Shown: in pieces, positions 7,762 to 17,290 of the stretch | Position numbering within the stretch: position 1 is the first letter of the stretch | Layout of the letters: each line of letters begins with the position of its first letter | Assembly: GCF_015070875.1 (NCBI RefSeq) | Contig: NZ_JADDIV010000001.1 | Span: 865,899 to 929,898, forward strand | DNA from: Ramlibacter pallidus | GTDB lineage: Bacteria > Pseudomonadota > Gammaproteobacteria > Burkholderiales > Burkholderiaceae_C | Direction of reading: 5' to 3' | DNA: 64,000 nucleotides | The notes under the pieces: model-generated | Databases searched by the model: none | Seen by the model: only the letters and a program-made list of their open reading frames with translations | Told to the model about the DNA's origin: nothing | Position numbers and translations under genes: made by a program

Positions 7762-9318
7762 TCAGAGGGCCTTGCGCAGGTTGGCCGGCGCGATGCGCAG
7801 CGCCTCGCGGTACTTGGCCACGGTGCGGCGCGCGCATTCGATGCCCTGCTCCTTGAGCATCTCGGAGATCTGGCTGTCCGACAGCGGCTTCTTCGTGTCC
7901 TCGGCGGCGACGAACTGCTTGATCAGCGCGCGGACCGCGGTGCTGGAGGCGTTGCCGCCGGTTTCGGTGCCCAGCGCGGAGCCGAAGAAGTACTTCAGCT
8001 CGAAGGTGCCGAAGGGCGTCGACATGTACTTCGCCGTCGTCACCCGGGAGATGGTGGATTCGTGCAGGCCGAGTTCGTCGGCGATCTCGCGCAGCACCAG
8101 CGGCCGCATCGCCAGTTCACCGTGGATGAAGAAGTTGCGCTGCCGCTCCACGATGGCGCCCGAGACGCGCAGGATGGTGTCGAAGCGCTGCTGGATGTTC
8201 TTGATGAACCAGCGGGCCTCCTGCAGCCGCTGCTGCAGCGCCTGGTGCCCTTCGCCGCGGTGCGCCTTGAGGGCACCCGCATAGACGTCGTGCACGCGCA
8301 GCCGCGGCATCACGTCGGGATTGAGCTGCACGCGGAAGTTGGCGCGGGGGCCGCGCCCGACCTGCGTGACGATCACGTCGGGGATCACGATGTTGCGCTC
8401 GACGTCGACGAAGCGCCGGCCCGGCTTCGGCTCCAGCCGCGTGATCATGGCGATGGCGTTCTTCACCTGCTGCTCGCCGTCGCCGCACAGCTGCACCAGC
8501 CGCTTCACGTCGCGCTTGGCCAGCAGGTCGATCGGCTGCTGGCACACCCGGATGGCGATGGGGCAGACCTCGTCGCCGGGGTCGTCCTGCTGCATCGACC
8601 GCAGCTGCAGCATCAGGCATTCGGTGAGGTTGCGCGCGCCGACGCCCGGCGGGTCCAGGCTTTGCAGCAGGCGCAGGGCCACGGTGAAACGGTGGACCAG
8701 TTCTTCCTGCTGCTCGAGGTCGTCCGGCGCCAGGCCGGCGGCGAGCGATTCCAGCGTGTCTTCCAGGTAGCCGTCGTCGTTGAGCGACTCGACCAGGTAG
8801 CGCAGCGCGGCGCGGTCCTCCTCGGACAGCCGCAGGGCGAGCGCCTGGCGGTGCAGCCACGATTGCAGCGATTCGTTGCCGCGCGCGAGGTCCGTCGCGT
8901 CGACCTCGTCGTCCTCGCCGAGCGTATTGCGGCGGGCCGCCGGCGCCTCGCCGCCCCATTCGCCGTCGTCGGGGACGGTCTCGGTCGTGCCGTCGCCTTC
9001 CCAGCTGGTTTCGCCTTCCTCCGAGTACTCCGCCGCGGGCTCGGCTTCGGCTGCGGCCGCCGCGGACGAATCGGGCACCGACACGGGCGCCTCGTACGAT
9101 CCCTCGCCCTCCTCTCCGAGCCGCGGCTCCGGGGGGGCCGTGCCGATCTCCTCGTGCACGTCGTCCACCTGCATCTCGAGGAAGGGGTTGTCGTCCAGCA
9201 TCTGCTGGATCTCCTGCCCCAGTTCCAGCGTCGAGAGCTGGAGGAGCCGGATGGACTGCTGCAGCTGGGGCGTGAGCGCCAGGTGCTGCGAGACGCGGAG
9301 CGAAAGTCCCTGCTTCAT
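7762..9318 (-). CDS. rpoN: RNA polymerase sigma-54 factor
   Basis: 518-residue sigma-54, which directs RNA polymerase to -24/-12 promoters and needs bacterial enhancer-binding proteins for open-complex formation. Region I is the Gln/Leu-rich start (LTPQLQQSIRLLQLS). Region II is an acidic linker, about residues 50-150. The core-binding and DNA-binding parts follow, and the diagnostic RpoN box ARRTVAKYRE is at about residue 496. It follows lptB by 19 nt, the usual lptA-lptB-rpoN order. The hpf-ptsN-hprK genes that often follow rpoN lie about 38 kb away here. Confidence 0.98.
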   Translation of the reverse strand: MKQGLSLRVSQHLALTPQLQQSIRLLQLSTLELGQEIQQMLDDNPFLEMQVDDVHEEIGTAPPEPRLGEEGEGSYEAPVSVPDSSAAAAAEAEPAAEYSEEGETSWEGDGTTETVPDDGEWGGEAPAARRNTLGEDDEVDATDLARGNESLQSWLHRQALALRLSEEDRAALRYLVESLNDDGYLEDTLESLAAGLAPDDLEQQEELVHRFTVALRLLQSLDPPGVGARNLTECLMLQLRSMQQDDPGDEVCPIAIRVCQQPIDLLAKRDVKRLVQLCGDGEQQVKNAIAMITRLEPKPGRRFVDVERNIVIPDVIVTQVGRGPRANFRVQLNPDVMPRLRVHDVYAGALKAHRGEGHQALQQRLQEARWFIKNIQQRFDTILRVSGAIVERQRNFFIHGELAMRPLVLREIADELGLHESTISRVTTAKYMSTPFGTFELKYFFGSALGTETGGNASSTAVRALIKQFVAAEDTKKPLSDSQISEMLKEQGIECARRTVAKYREALRIAPANLRKAL

Positions 9319-9337
9319 ACTGACAGCAGCCTGTTCA

Positions 9338-10122
<785 letters not shown>

Positions 10123-10123
<1 letters not shown>

Positions 10124-10752
10124 CAGCGGACCTCCTGGCGGATCGTGGTGGAGGGCCGCAGCCGGGCGGGCGGCGCCGACGCCGCAGCCGCCGGCGGCGT
10201 GGCCGTCGCCGCCGAGTTGCGGGGCGCCAGCGTGGCGCGGACCCGGCCGCCGGGGTTGGCCGGTGTGGCCGCGGAGCCCCCGCCGTCGACCGCGAACTGG
10301 TCGTTGGTGTTGTCGTAGGTGATGACCGAGCCGCTGGTCTCGTCGGCGATCGTCGTCCCGCGCAGGCGGCGCATCTCCGCACGGCCGATGAACTTCACCT
10401 TGTCGGCGCGGCCGTCGTATTCAATCGTCTCGCCTTCGCCCTCGATGTACTCGTCGACGCCGTCGCGCTTCTGGCGGAAGAAGGCCAGCTTGCCCGGCTC
10501 GGCCGTGACGGTGCCGGACTGGTAGCCCTCCGGGTCCTGCTTGACCGTCATCTTCGCCCCGCGGATGACGATCGTCCCCTTGGTCACGACCACCCGGCCG
10601 GTGAAGACGCTGGTCTGCTGCACGTCGTCGTAGCGCAGAGCGTCCGCCTCCACGTTCATGGGCTTGGCGCGGTCGGCTTTCTCGGCGATCGCCGGGGCGG
10701 CGGCGAGGACGACGGCCGCGGCGACGGCCAGGGAGGCGAAGTTGTTTTTCAT
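10123..10752 (-). CDS. lptA: LPS transport periplasmic protein LptA
   Basis: LptA bridges inner and outer membrane Lpt proteins and carries lipopolysaccharide across the periplasm. The 209-residue product has a signal peptide (about residues 1-22, ending at AIAEK) and the OstA/LptA beta-jellyroll core ([21 protein letters not shown] onward). The C-terminal ~50 residues are Ala/Pro-rich and low-complexity, unlike E. coli LptA. ATG 10752 is chosen because it begins the signal peptide; the longer frame to 10827 runs through the dsbA terminator. Confidence 0.93.
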
Positions 10753-10773
10753 AAAGGCACGAATCTTGCTCGG

Positions 10774-10779
10774 ATTGTA
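10774..10779 (-). promoter_or_regulatory. -10 element of lptA-lptB-rpoN promoter
   Basis: TACAAT on the minus strand, just downstream of the dsbA terminator and about 22 nt before the lptA ATG. It implies a leader of roughly 15 nt. No convincing -35 was seen, so this is a moderate call. Confidence 0.42.
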
Positions 10780-10792
10780 GCGGGCCGCAACG

Positions 10793-10816
10793 AAAAAGCC
10801 CGCGCGGGCGGGCTTT
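10793..10816 (-). terminator. Rho-independent terminator of dsbA
   Basis: Perfect 9-bp stem (AAAGCCCGC / GCGGGCTTT) with a 4-nt loop, followed on the minus strand by a run of T. It lies about 40 nt past the dsbA stop and separates dsbA from lptA. The best intrinsic terminator in the window. Confidence 0.85.
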
Positions 10817-10857
10817 CGGAGGGGCATTGCACGGCGGGCGTGCGGCGGGCGCGCGAC

Positions 10858-11508
10858 TTATTTCGCCTTGCGCGCCTCGGCGATCAGGTGGTCGGCGACC
10901 ACCAGCGCGCGGTCCATGTTGCCCGTCATCGTGCCGTCGGTGTACCAGCGGCCCGCGATGCCGAGCGCCGGCACGCCGTCCACCTCGTACTGGTTCTGCA
11001 GCTGCTTGGCGCGCTGCGCCTTCGAGGCCACGCCGAAGGAGTTGTACAGCTCCTGGAACTTGGCCTTGTCCAGCCCGTTCTTCTCGGCGAAGGCGAGGAT
11101 GCCATCTTCGCGGTTCGTCGGCTGCTTGTCGTTGTGGATCGCGTGGAACACCTTGGGGTGGATGTCGTCGACGCGGCCCATGGCCTCGAGCACGTAGTAC
11201 AGGCGCTGCTGCGGCAGGAAATCGTCGCGGAAGGCCACGGGCACGCGGCGCAGCACGACGTCCGGCGGCAGCTTCTTGCTCCAGGCGACCAGCTTGGGCT
11301 CGAAAGCGTTGCAGTGCGGGCAGCTGTACCAGAAGAACTCCACCACCTCGATCTTGCCGCCCGCGGCATCCACCGGCGCCGCCTTGGCCAGCGCCCGGAA
11401 GTCCTTGCCTTCCTGCAGCCGCTGCTGGGCGAAGGCCCCCACCGGCAAGCCCAGGGCCGCGGTCCCCAGCACACCCGCCGCGGCGGTCGAAAATTCGCGT
11501 CGATCCAT
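10858..11508 (-). CDS. dsbA: Thiol:disulfide interchange protein DsbA
   Basis: Periplasmic oxidant that introduces disulfides into exported proteins. The 216-residue protein has the thioredoxin-fold active site CPHC (Cys63, Cys66) in VVEFFWYSCPHCNAFEP and a cis-Pro loop in VDGVPALGIAG. The N-terminus (MDRREFSTAAAG, then hydrophobic to AFAQ at ~27) has an RRxF pair that looks Tat-like, though Sec export is possible. A clear AAGGAG lies upstream of the ATG. It follows the SPOR gene and ends at a strong terminator. Confidence 0.96.
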   Translation of the reverse strand: MDRREFSTAAAGVLGTAALGLPVGAFAQQRLQEGKDFRALAKAAPVDAAGGKIEVVEFFWYSCPHCNAFEPKLVAWSKKLPPDVVLRRVPVAFRDDFLPQQRLYYVLEAMGRVDDIHPKVFHAIHNDKQPTNREDGILAFAEKNGLDKAKFQELYNSFGVASKAQRAKQLQNQYEVDGVPALGIAGRWYTDGTMTGNMDRALVVADHLIAEARKAK

Positions 11509-11580
11509 CTGACTGTTTCTCCTTGAAGAGGCTCAGAGCGGCCGCGGCGGCGGATGGTTCCTCCGCCGGGCGGTGCCGCG

Positions 11581-12210
11581 CTACCGCTGGACGCGCACCA
11601 GGGCGGTTTCGAAACCGCCGGCGTCGAGCTTGTCCTTGTGGCGGTCGGCTTCGTCCTTGTTGGTGAAGGGACCCACGCGCACGCGGTAGACCTGCCGGCC
11701 GGCCTGTTCGCGCTCGGTCACCCGGGCCTCGATGCCCATCAGGGACAGCTTGGCCCGCTGCGCCTCGGCGTCGTCCGCCGTGCGGAAGGCACCGGCCTGC
11801 ACGAAATAGAGGAAGGGGTCGCCGCCGGCGCTGCCACGGGCCGCGGCCAGGTCGCCCAGCGGGTCGGCCGGTGCGGGCCGCCCGGTCACGGCGGGGGCTT
11901 CCGGCGGCTTTTCGGCGCCGGCGGCCGGCGGCGCCTTGGCGGTGGCGTTCGGGTTGGGCGGCGGCGCGACGCCCGGGGCGGGCGGCAGCGGCTTGGCCGG
12001 GTTCTTGCCGTACAGGGGCGCGTTCGGGTCCCAGTTCTGGTTCTTGCGGGATTCGGCGGCGTCCTGCTCCGCCGAGCGGCTCGGGCCCTTCTGCAGGAAG
12101 GGGACCGGCACCTTGGTCACGTAGACGGCAACCGCCAGGGCGGCGGCCAGCCCCAGCACGATGCCGATGATGATGCCGACGATGACGTTGCCGTGTTGCT
12201 TGTGTTTCAT
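11581..12210 (-). CDS. SPOR-domain inner-membrane protein (FtsN-like/DedD-like)
   Basis: 209-residue single-pass protein: short cytoplasmic N-terminus (MKHKQHGN), one transmembrane helix about residues 9-30, a Pro/Ala-rich periplasmic linker (about 40-130), and a C-terminal SPOR domain starting at FYFVQAGAFRT-like sequence (about residue 137). SPOR domains bind denuded septal peptidoglycan, so a role in cell division is likely. The argS-SPOR order is common in Burkholderiales. It starts 2 nt after the argS stop and has only a weak ribosome site, suggesting coupling. Confidence 0.88.
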   Translation of the reverse strand: MKHKQHGNVIVGIIIGIVLGLAAALAVAVYVTKVPVPFLQKGPSRSAEQDAAESRKNQNWDPNAPLYGKNPAKPLPPAPGVAPPPNPNATAKAPPAAGAEKPPEAPAVTGRPAPADPLGDLAAARGSAGGDPFLYFVQAGAFRTADDAEAQRAKLSLMGIEARVTEREQAGRQVYRVRVGPFTNKDEADRHKDKLDAGGFETALVRVQR

Positions 12211-12212
12211 GC

Positions 12213-13886
12213 TCACATCTTCTGCGGGGCGCCCACGCCCAGCACAGCCAGCCCATTGTGCAATACCTGCGCGCAGGCGGCCACCAGCGCCAGGCGCGCG
12301 GCCTTCAGCTTCTCGTCGTCCACCAGGATGCGCTCGCTGTCGTAGTAGCTGTGGTACGCCGCGGCCAGCTCGCGCAGGTAGAACGTGACGTCGTGCGGGG
12401 CGAAGTCGTTCGCGGCCGCCGACAGCACCTCGGGGTAGCGCGCCAGCTGCAGCATCAGGTTCTGCGCCGCGGCGCTCTCGAGCACCGAGAGGTCGGCGCC
12501 GACCAGCGACGCGCGGTCGCCGCCCCAGGCCGCCAGCACGGAGCAGATGCGGGCGTGCGCATACTGCACGTAGTACACCGGGTTGTCGTTGTTCTGCGCC
12601 ACCGCCAGGTCGACGTCGAACGTGTATTCCGTGTCGGGCTTGCGCGACAGCAGGAAGAAGCGCACCGCGTCCTTGCTGGTCCACTCGATCAGGTCGCGCA
12701 GCGTCACGTAGCTGCCGGCGCGCTTGGAGATCTTCACCTCCTGGCCGCCGCGCACCACGCGCACCATGGTGTGCAGGACGTAGTCCGGATAGCCCTCGGG
12801 GATGCCGACGCCGGCGGCCTGCAAGCCGGCGCGCACCCGCGCGATCGTGCCGTGGTGGTCCGTCCCCTGGATGTTCACGACCTTGGTGAAGCCGCGTTCC
12901 CACTTGCTGATGTGGTACGCGACGTCCGGCACGAAGTAGGTGTAGCCGCCGTCCGTCTTGCGCATCACGCGGTCCTTGTCGTCGCCGTAGTCGGTGGACT
13001 TCAGCCACAGCGCGCCGTCCTGCTCGTAGGTCTTGCCCGCGTCCTTCAGGCGCTGCACGGTCGCCTCGACCTTGCCGCTGGTGTACAGGCTGGACTCGAG
13101 GTAGTAGTTGTCGAACCGCACGGCGAAAGCGCGCAGGTCCAGGTCCTGCTCGTGCCGCAGGTAGGCGACGGCGAACTGGCGGATGCCGTCGAGGTCCTCG
13201 ACGTCGCCGCTGGCGGTGAAGGCACGGTCGTCGGCCGCCACCGTCTTCTTCGCCACGAAGTCGTCGGCGATGTCCTGGATGTAGTCGCCGTTGTACGCCG
13301 CCTCGGGCCAGCCCGCGTCGCCCGGCTTCACGCCCTTGGCCCGCAGCTGGGTGGAGCGCGCGAGCGTCTCGATCTGCACGCCGGCGTCGTTGTAGTAGAA
13401 CTCGCGCCAGACGTTCCAGCCCTGCGTGGCGTACAGGTTGCACAAGGCGTCGCCCAGCGCGGCCTGGCGGCCGTGGCCGACGTGCAGCGGCCCGGTGGGG
13501 TTGGCGGAGACGAACTCGACGAGGATGCGGCGGCCATGCGCCGGTTGCTGCCCGAAGCCCTCGCCGGCGGCGAGCACCTCGCGCACGACCTCCTGCTTGG
13601 CGGCGGGCTTCAGGCGGATGTTCAGGAAGCCGGGTCCCGCGATCTCGATGGCGTCGACCCAGCGCTGGAAGGCCGCGGAGGCGAGGAGGCTCTCGCGCAG
13701 GCCTTCGGCCACCTGGCGCGGATTGCGCTTGAGGGGCTTGGCCAGCTGCATGGCGGCCGTGCAGGCGAGGTCGCCGTGCGCGGCGACCTTGGGCAGCTCG
13801 AAAGCGGCCTTGTCGCCGGCACCGGGCGACAGCTGTTCCAGCCCGGCTGCGAGCGCAGCGAGCAGTTCTTGTTTCGCTTGGAGCAT
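12213..13886 (-). CDS. argS: Arginyl-tRNA synthetase
   Basis: Class I synthetase that charges tRNA-Arg. The 557-residue product has the Add-1 domain at the N-terminus, the HIGH-like motif in [15 protein letters not shown] (about residue 130), the KMSKS-like KISKRAGSY segment, and the C-terminal DALR anticodon-binding domain. The ATG at 13886 has no Shine-Dalgarno. TAAAAT lies exactly 6 nt upstream, which would place the transcript start on the ATG. Confidence 0.97.
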   Translation of the reverse strand: MLQAKQELLAALAAGLEQLSPGAGDKAAFELPKVAAHGDLACTAAMQLAKPLKRNPRQVAEGLRESLLASAAFQRWVDAIEIAGPGFLNIRLKPAAKQEVVREVLAAGEGFGQQPAHGRRILVEFVSANPTGPLHVGHGRQAALGDALCNLYATQGWNVWREFYYNDAGVQIETLARSTQLRAKGVKPGDAGWPEAAYNGDYIQDIADDFVAKKTVAADDRAFTASGDVEDLDGIRQFAVAYLRHEQDLDLRAFAVRFDNYYLESSLYTSGKVEATVQRLKDAGKTYEQDGALWLKSTDYGDDKDRVMRKTDGGYTYFVPDVAYHISKWERGFTKVVNIQGTDHHGTIARVRAGLQAAGVGIPEGYPDYVLHTMVRVVRGGQEVKISKRAGSYVTLRDLIEWTSKDAVRFFLLSRKPDTEYTFDVDLAVAQNNDNPVYYVQYAHARICSVLAAWGGDRASLVGADLSVLESAAAQNLMLQLARYPEVLSAAANDFAPHDVTFYLRELAAAYHSYYDSERILVDDEKLKAARLALVAACAQVLHNGLAVLGVGAPQKM

Positions 13887-13892
13887 CCCCCG

Positions 13893-13898
13893 ATTTTA
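13893..13898 (-). promoter_or_regulatory. -10 hexamer 6 nt before argS start
   Basis: TAAAAT with a 6-nt spacer to the ATG at 13886. Consistent with a leaderless argS transcript. No good -35 is visible upstream. Confidence 0.45.
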
Positions 13899-13929
13899 CG
13901 AGGGGGACCGTGCCGGCCCTTCGCGGGCC

Positions 13930-14388
13930 TCAGCCGCGCCCGCCGAAGCCCCGCGCCAGGAAGGCGGCCGCCAGCGGGATGAAGGGGATGATGTGCGCCT
14001 GCACCATCACCAGCTTGCGCACCGCCCGCACCTCCTCGGCCGGCGGCAGCGTGCCGTTGGCGCGCAGCGCGCGCTTCCAGCGCGCGAAGCGGATCGTCGG
14101 CTTGATCGACAGGAGCGCGACCAGCACGAACAGCGCGAACTTCGTGTGCAGCAGCCAGTTGCTCCAGTACCAGTCCTCGCCCTTCACGCCCAGGTAGATG
14201 CGCAGCACGCCCGTGGCCAGCACCGCCAGCGCGGCGATGCCATAGATGCGGTCGACCATCGCCAGCCGCTCGACGATCTCGGGCCGCATCCATTCCGGCC
14301 GGCACAGCGCGGCCTCGCTCGTGAGGAAGACCACCAGCGTGAGGATGGCCAGGATGTGGGCGTACTGCAGCAGGGATTCGAGGATCAT
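13930..14388 (-). CDS. DUF2214 family membrane protein
   Basis: 152-residue protein with four predicted transmembrane helices, recognisable as the DUF2214 type by its start (LESLLQYAHILAILTLVVFL) and its WSNWLLHTKFALFVLVALLS segment. Conserved His residues in helices 1 and 3 would suit haem or metal binding, but function is unknown. The ATG overlaps the stop of the upstream LysR gene by 4 nt (ATGA), so both are translated from one message. Confidence 0.8.
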   Translation of the reverse strand: MILESLLQYAHILAILTLVVFLTSEAALCRPEWMRPEIVERLAMVDRIYGIAALAVLATGVLRIYLGVKGEDWYWSNWLLHTKFALFVLVALLSIKPTIRFARWKRALRANGTLPPAEEVRAVRKLVMVQAHIIPFIPLAAAFLARGFGGRG

Positions 14389-15305
14389 GCGTGTTGGCCG
14401 GCCATCCAGAAGTGCGGCTGGGCGTAGTGGTGTTTCAGGAAGTCGATCCACAGGCGCACCCGCAGCGGCAGGTGCTTGCGCTGCGGGAACACGGCGTAGA
14501 TCCCGTTCGGGGGCGCGGCGAAACCGGAGAGCACTTCGACCAGCCGGCCGTCGCCGATCTCCTGCTCCACCTCCCAGGTGCTGCGCCAGGCGATGCCCCA
14601 GCCCTGCAGGCACCAGTCGTGCAGCACCTGGCCGTCGGAGCAATCCAGCGGCCCGGCCGGCTTGAAGTGCGCAATCTCCCCGTCGTCCAGCTGGAAGGCC
14701 CAGCCGCGCGTCTGCGAAGCATCGCTGGACAGCGTGAGGCAGTCGAACTTCACCAGCTCGTGCGGATGCTGCGGCGTGCCGTGCCGCTGCAGGTACTGCG
14801 GCGTGGCCACGCAGAGGCGGCGGTTGTCGGCGAGCCGCACGCTGACCAGCGACGAATCGGGGAAGTCGCCGACGCGCACGGCGCAGTCGAACCCCTCGCC
14901 CGCAAGGTCCACCACGCGGTCGCTCAGGTTCAGCGAGATGGTGACGTCGGTGTGCTGCTCGCGAAAGCGCGGCACCAGCGGCGCGACGTGGCGCCGCCCG
15001 AAGCCGGCCGGCGCGGTGATGCGCAGGTGGCCGCTGGCCTTGACGCCGCCGGCGCTCACGCTGGCTTCGGCGTTGGCCAGGTCGGACAGCAGCCGCTGGC
15101 AATCCTCGAGGAAGGCACTGCCCTCGTGCGTCAGCGTGATGCGGCGGGTGGTGCGCACCAGCAGCTTCACGCCCAGCCGCTCTTCCAGGGCGTCGAGCCG
15201 CCGGCCCATGATGGCCGGCGCCACGCCCTCGGCGCGCGCGGCGGCCGTGAGGCTGCCCTTGGTGGCGACCGAGACGAAGGATTCCAGCTGCTTGAGCTTG
15301 TCCAT
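14385..15305 (-). CDS. LysR-family transcriptional regulator
   Basis: 306-residue LysR regulator: winged helix-turn-helix at residues 2-60 (KLKQLESFVSVATKGSLTAA) and an effector-binding domain from about residue 90. The HTH reads AARAEGVAPAIMGRRLDALEERLG, typical of the subgroup that regulates neighbouring redox or quinone genes. It lies downstream of the CoA-transferase and upstream of DUF2214 on the same strand, so the target is not obvious from divergence. CATAAT lies 9 nt before the ATG and there is no Shine-Dalgarno. Confidence 0.93.
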   Translation of the reverse strand: MDKLKQLESFVSVATKGSLTAAARAEGVAPAIMGRRLDALEERLGVKLLVRTTRRITLTHEGSAFLEDCQRLLSDLANAEASVSAGGVKASGHLRITAPAGFGRRHVAPLVPRFREQHTDVTISLNLSDRVVDLAGEGFDCAVRVGDFPDSSLVSVRLADNRRLCVATPQYLQRHGTPQHPHELVKFDCLTLSSDASQTRGWAFQLDDGEIAHFKPAGPLDCSDGQVLHDWCLQGWGIAWRSTWEVEQEIGDGRLVEVLSGFAAPPNGIYAVFPQRKHLPLRVRLWIDFLKHHYAQPHFWMAGQHA

Positions 15306-15314
15306 GCCGCGCGC

Positions 15315-15320
15315 ATTATG
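15315..15320 (-). promoter_or_regulatory. -10-like hexamer before LysR gene
   Basis: CATAAT, 9 nt before ATG 15305. It would give a leader of about 2-3 nt. Confidence 0.35.
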
Positions 15321-15347
15321 CGCGCGCAGGTCATGAATCCGTGAGGG

Positions 15348-16541
15348 TCACGAAGGCATTGCGCCGCGGTCGACCGCCGCGATGCGTGCGATCGCGGCGG
15401 CGTCGTAGCCCAGGCCGCGCAGCACGTCCTGCGTGTGTTCGCCGATCTTCGGCGGGTGCAGGCGCACGCCGGGGCGCTCGCCGTCCAGCGTCACCGGCAG
15501 CAGCGGCACGCGGGTGGAACGCCCGTCGGGCAACTCCAGCGGTGCCAGCCCGCCGGTGGCGGCGAGGTGCGGGTCGTCGAGCAGGTCCTGCGGACGCGTG
15601 ATGGGTGCGAACGGCAGGCCATGGCGTTCGAAGGTGGCGCTGAGTTCGGCGGCGGAATGCGAGGCGAGCCGCTGGCGCAGTTCGCCGAGCAGCCAGGCGC
15701 GCACGCGCACACGGTCGTTGTTGGTGGCCAGGCGCGGGTCGGCCGCGAGATCGTCGAAGCCGAACGCGCCGCAGAACGCCTTCCACTGGCTGTCGGTCAC
15801 CACCGCCAGGAAGACCTGCTCGCCGTCGCGGACGGTGAACACGTCGTACACCGCCCAGGCGGAGATGCGCGCCGGCATCGGGTCCGCCGGCTGGCCGGTC
15901 ACCGCGAACTGCATCATGTGCTGCGCCACCAGGAACACGTTGTTCTCGAACAGCGCGGACTGAACCTCCTGGCCGCGGCCGGTGCGCTCACGCTGCGCCA
16001 GCGCCGCCATCGCGCCGATGGCGCCGAACATGCCGCCCATGATGTCGTTGACGCTGCTGCCCGCGCGCAGCGGGTCGCCGGGGCGCCCCGTCATGTAGGC
16101 GAGGCCGCCCATCATCTGCACCACCTCGTCGAGCGCGGTGCGGTGGTCGTACGGCCCGGGGAGGAAACCCTTGAGGCTCACGTACACGACGCGCGGGTTC
16201 AGGCGCGACACCGAGGCGTAGTCCAGCCCCAGCTTGGCCATGGTGCCCGGCTTGAAGTTCTCGCAGACCACGTCGGCCTGCGCCACCAGCCTGAGCGCCG
16301 CCTCCCTTCCCTCGTCCGACTGCAGGTCGAGCGCGACGCTCTTCTTGTTGCGGTTGAACAGCGGATAGAAGCCCGCGCCGGAGCCGAGCAGCCGGCGCGT
16401 GTTGTCGCCGGCGGGCGGCTCCACCTTGATGACCTCGGCGCCGAGGTCGGCGAAGACCAGGCCGCAGGTGGGGCCCATGACCATGTGGGTGAACTCGACC
16501 ACGCGCAGGCCGGCGTAGGGAAGCGGACGTTGCTCGGACAT
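15348..16541 (-). CDS. CaiB/BaiF (class III) CoA-transferase
   Basis: 397-residue class III CoA-transferase, moving CoA between acyl thioesters and free acids. Family marks: GLRVVEFTHMVMGPTCG at the N-terminus, DLGAEVIKVEPP, the FNRNKKSVALDL segment, and SVNDIMGGMFGA with the probable catalytic Asp (about residue 170). Substrate cannot be told from sequence. Nearby catabolic genes (GST, Bug receptor, amidohydrolase) suggest an organic acid. CAGAAT lies exactly 6 nt before the ATG; there is no ribosome site. It is divergent from the GST gene at 16587. Confidence 0.93.
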   Translation of the reverse strand: MSEQRPLPYAGLRVVEFTHMVMGPTCGLVFADLGAEVIKVEPPAGDNTRRLLGSGAGFYPLFNRNKKSVALDLQSDEGREAALRLVAQADVVCENFKPGTMAKLGLDYASVSRLNPRVVYVSLKGFLPGPYDHRTALDEVVQMMGGLAYMTGRPGDPLRAGSSVNDIMGGMFGAIGAMAALAQRERTGRGQEVQSALFENNVFLVAQHMMQFAVTGQPADPMPARISAWAVYDVFTVRDGEQVFLAVVTDSQWKAFCGAFGFDDLAADPRLATNNDRVRVRAWLLGELRQRLASHSAAELSATFERHGLPFAPITRPQDLLDDPHLAATGGLAPLELPDGRSTRVPLLPVTLDGERPGVRLHPPKIGEHTQDVLRGLGYDAAAIARIAAVDRGAMPS

Positions 16542-16547
16542 GCGGGC

Positions 16548-16553
16548 ATTCTG
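16548..16553 (-). promoter_or_regulatory. -10-like hexamer 6 nt before CoA-transferase
   Basis: CAGAAT with a 6-nt spacer to ATG 16541. It lies back-to-back with the divergent TATGTT site for the GST gene. Confidence 0.35.
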
Positions 16554-16573
16554 CAGGAGCGCGCGGTTGCTGC

Positions 16574-16579
16574 TATGTT
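16574..16579 (+). promoter_or_regulatory. -10-like hexamer 7 nt before GST start
   Basis: TATGTT, 7 nt before ATG 16587. It supports ATG 16587 over the in-frame ATG at 16575, which falls within the hexamer. Confidence 0.38.
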
Positions 16580-16586
16580 GCGCGCC

Positions 16587-17258
16587 ATGACACGCCCCGT
16601 CCTCTATTCCGGTCCGCTCAGCATGTTCGGCGCCAAGGTGCAGATCGCCGCCCTCGAGAAGGGCCTCGACTTCAACGTCGTGATGGTGCCGTTCGACTTC
16701 CAGCGGCTCTACACGCCGAAGCACCCGGAGGTGCTGCGCGTGAACCCGAAGCAGCAGGTGCCGGTGCTGGTCGACGGCGACCTGGCGCTGTTCGACTCGA
16801 CGCAGATCTTCGAGTACCTCGAAGACCTGCAGCCGCAGCCGCCGCTGTGGCCGGCGGAGGTGCGGGGCCGGGCCCGCGCGCGCCAGCTGGAGCACCAGTC
16901 GGACGAGGTGTACTTCCCGCACGTCATCAAGCTGATGGGGCTGCAGTCGCAGCTGCAGGAGCCGCCGGCGCAGGCGGCGATCGCCGCGGCGCAGGACTTC
17001 TGCCGCCGCATGGACGCGCTGCTGCGCGACCGCGAATGGCTGGCCGGCAGTTACGGCTACGCAGACATCGCCTTCTACATGGCGGCCCTGTTCGGCGAGC
17101 GGCAGGGCGCGCCGCTCACGCCGGACATGCCCAACCTGCTGGCCTGGCGCGACCGCATGACGGCGCGGCCGGCGGTCGCGCAAGTCGCGGGGGCGATGGC
17201 GCGCTACCTCGCGTCGGTGCCGCGGCCGGTGCCCGGGTTCCTGCGCCGCGCGATGTGA
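16587..17258 (+). CDS. Glutathione S-transferase family protein
   Basis: 223-residue cytosolic GST. The thioredoxin-like N-domain (MTRPVLYSGPLSMFGAKVQ) has Ser/Tyr near residue 8 as the likely thiolate-stabilising residue, cis-Pro in KQQVPVLVDGD, and the Glu/Asp-Ser pair in LALFDSTQI. A helical C-domain follows from about residue 90 and contains DIAFYMAALFGERQG. Probable role is glutathione conjugation or reduction of an electrophile; substrate unknown. The only 45-bp gap to the divergent CoA-transferase means shared control is possible. Confidence 0.9.
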   Translation: MTRPVLYSGPLSMFGAKVQIAALEKGLDFNVVMVPFDFQRLYTPKHPEVLRVNPKQQVPVLVDGDLALFDSTQIFEYLEDLQPQPPLWPAEVRGRARARQLEHQSDEVYFPHVIKLMGLQSQLQEPPAQAAIAAAQDFCRRMDALLRDREWLAGSYGYADIAFYMAALFGERQGAPLTPDMPNLLAWRDRMTARPAVAQVAGAMARYLASVPRPVPGFLRRAM

Positions 17259-17290
17259 CGCAGCCGGCCGCGCGCCCCCCCCGCCTGCGG

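Noticed and set aside
10753..10827. Longer LptA start at 10827
   Set aside because: It would place a basic non-signal extension before the signal peptide and run through the dsbA terminator.
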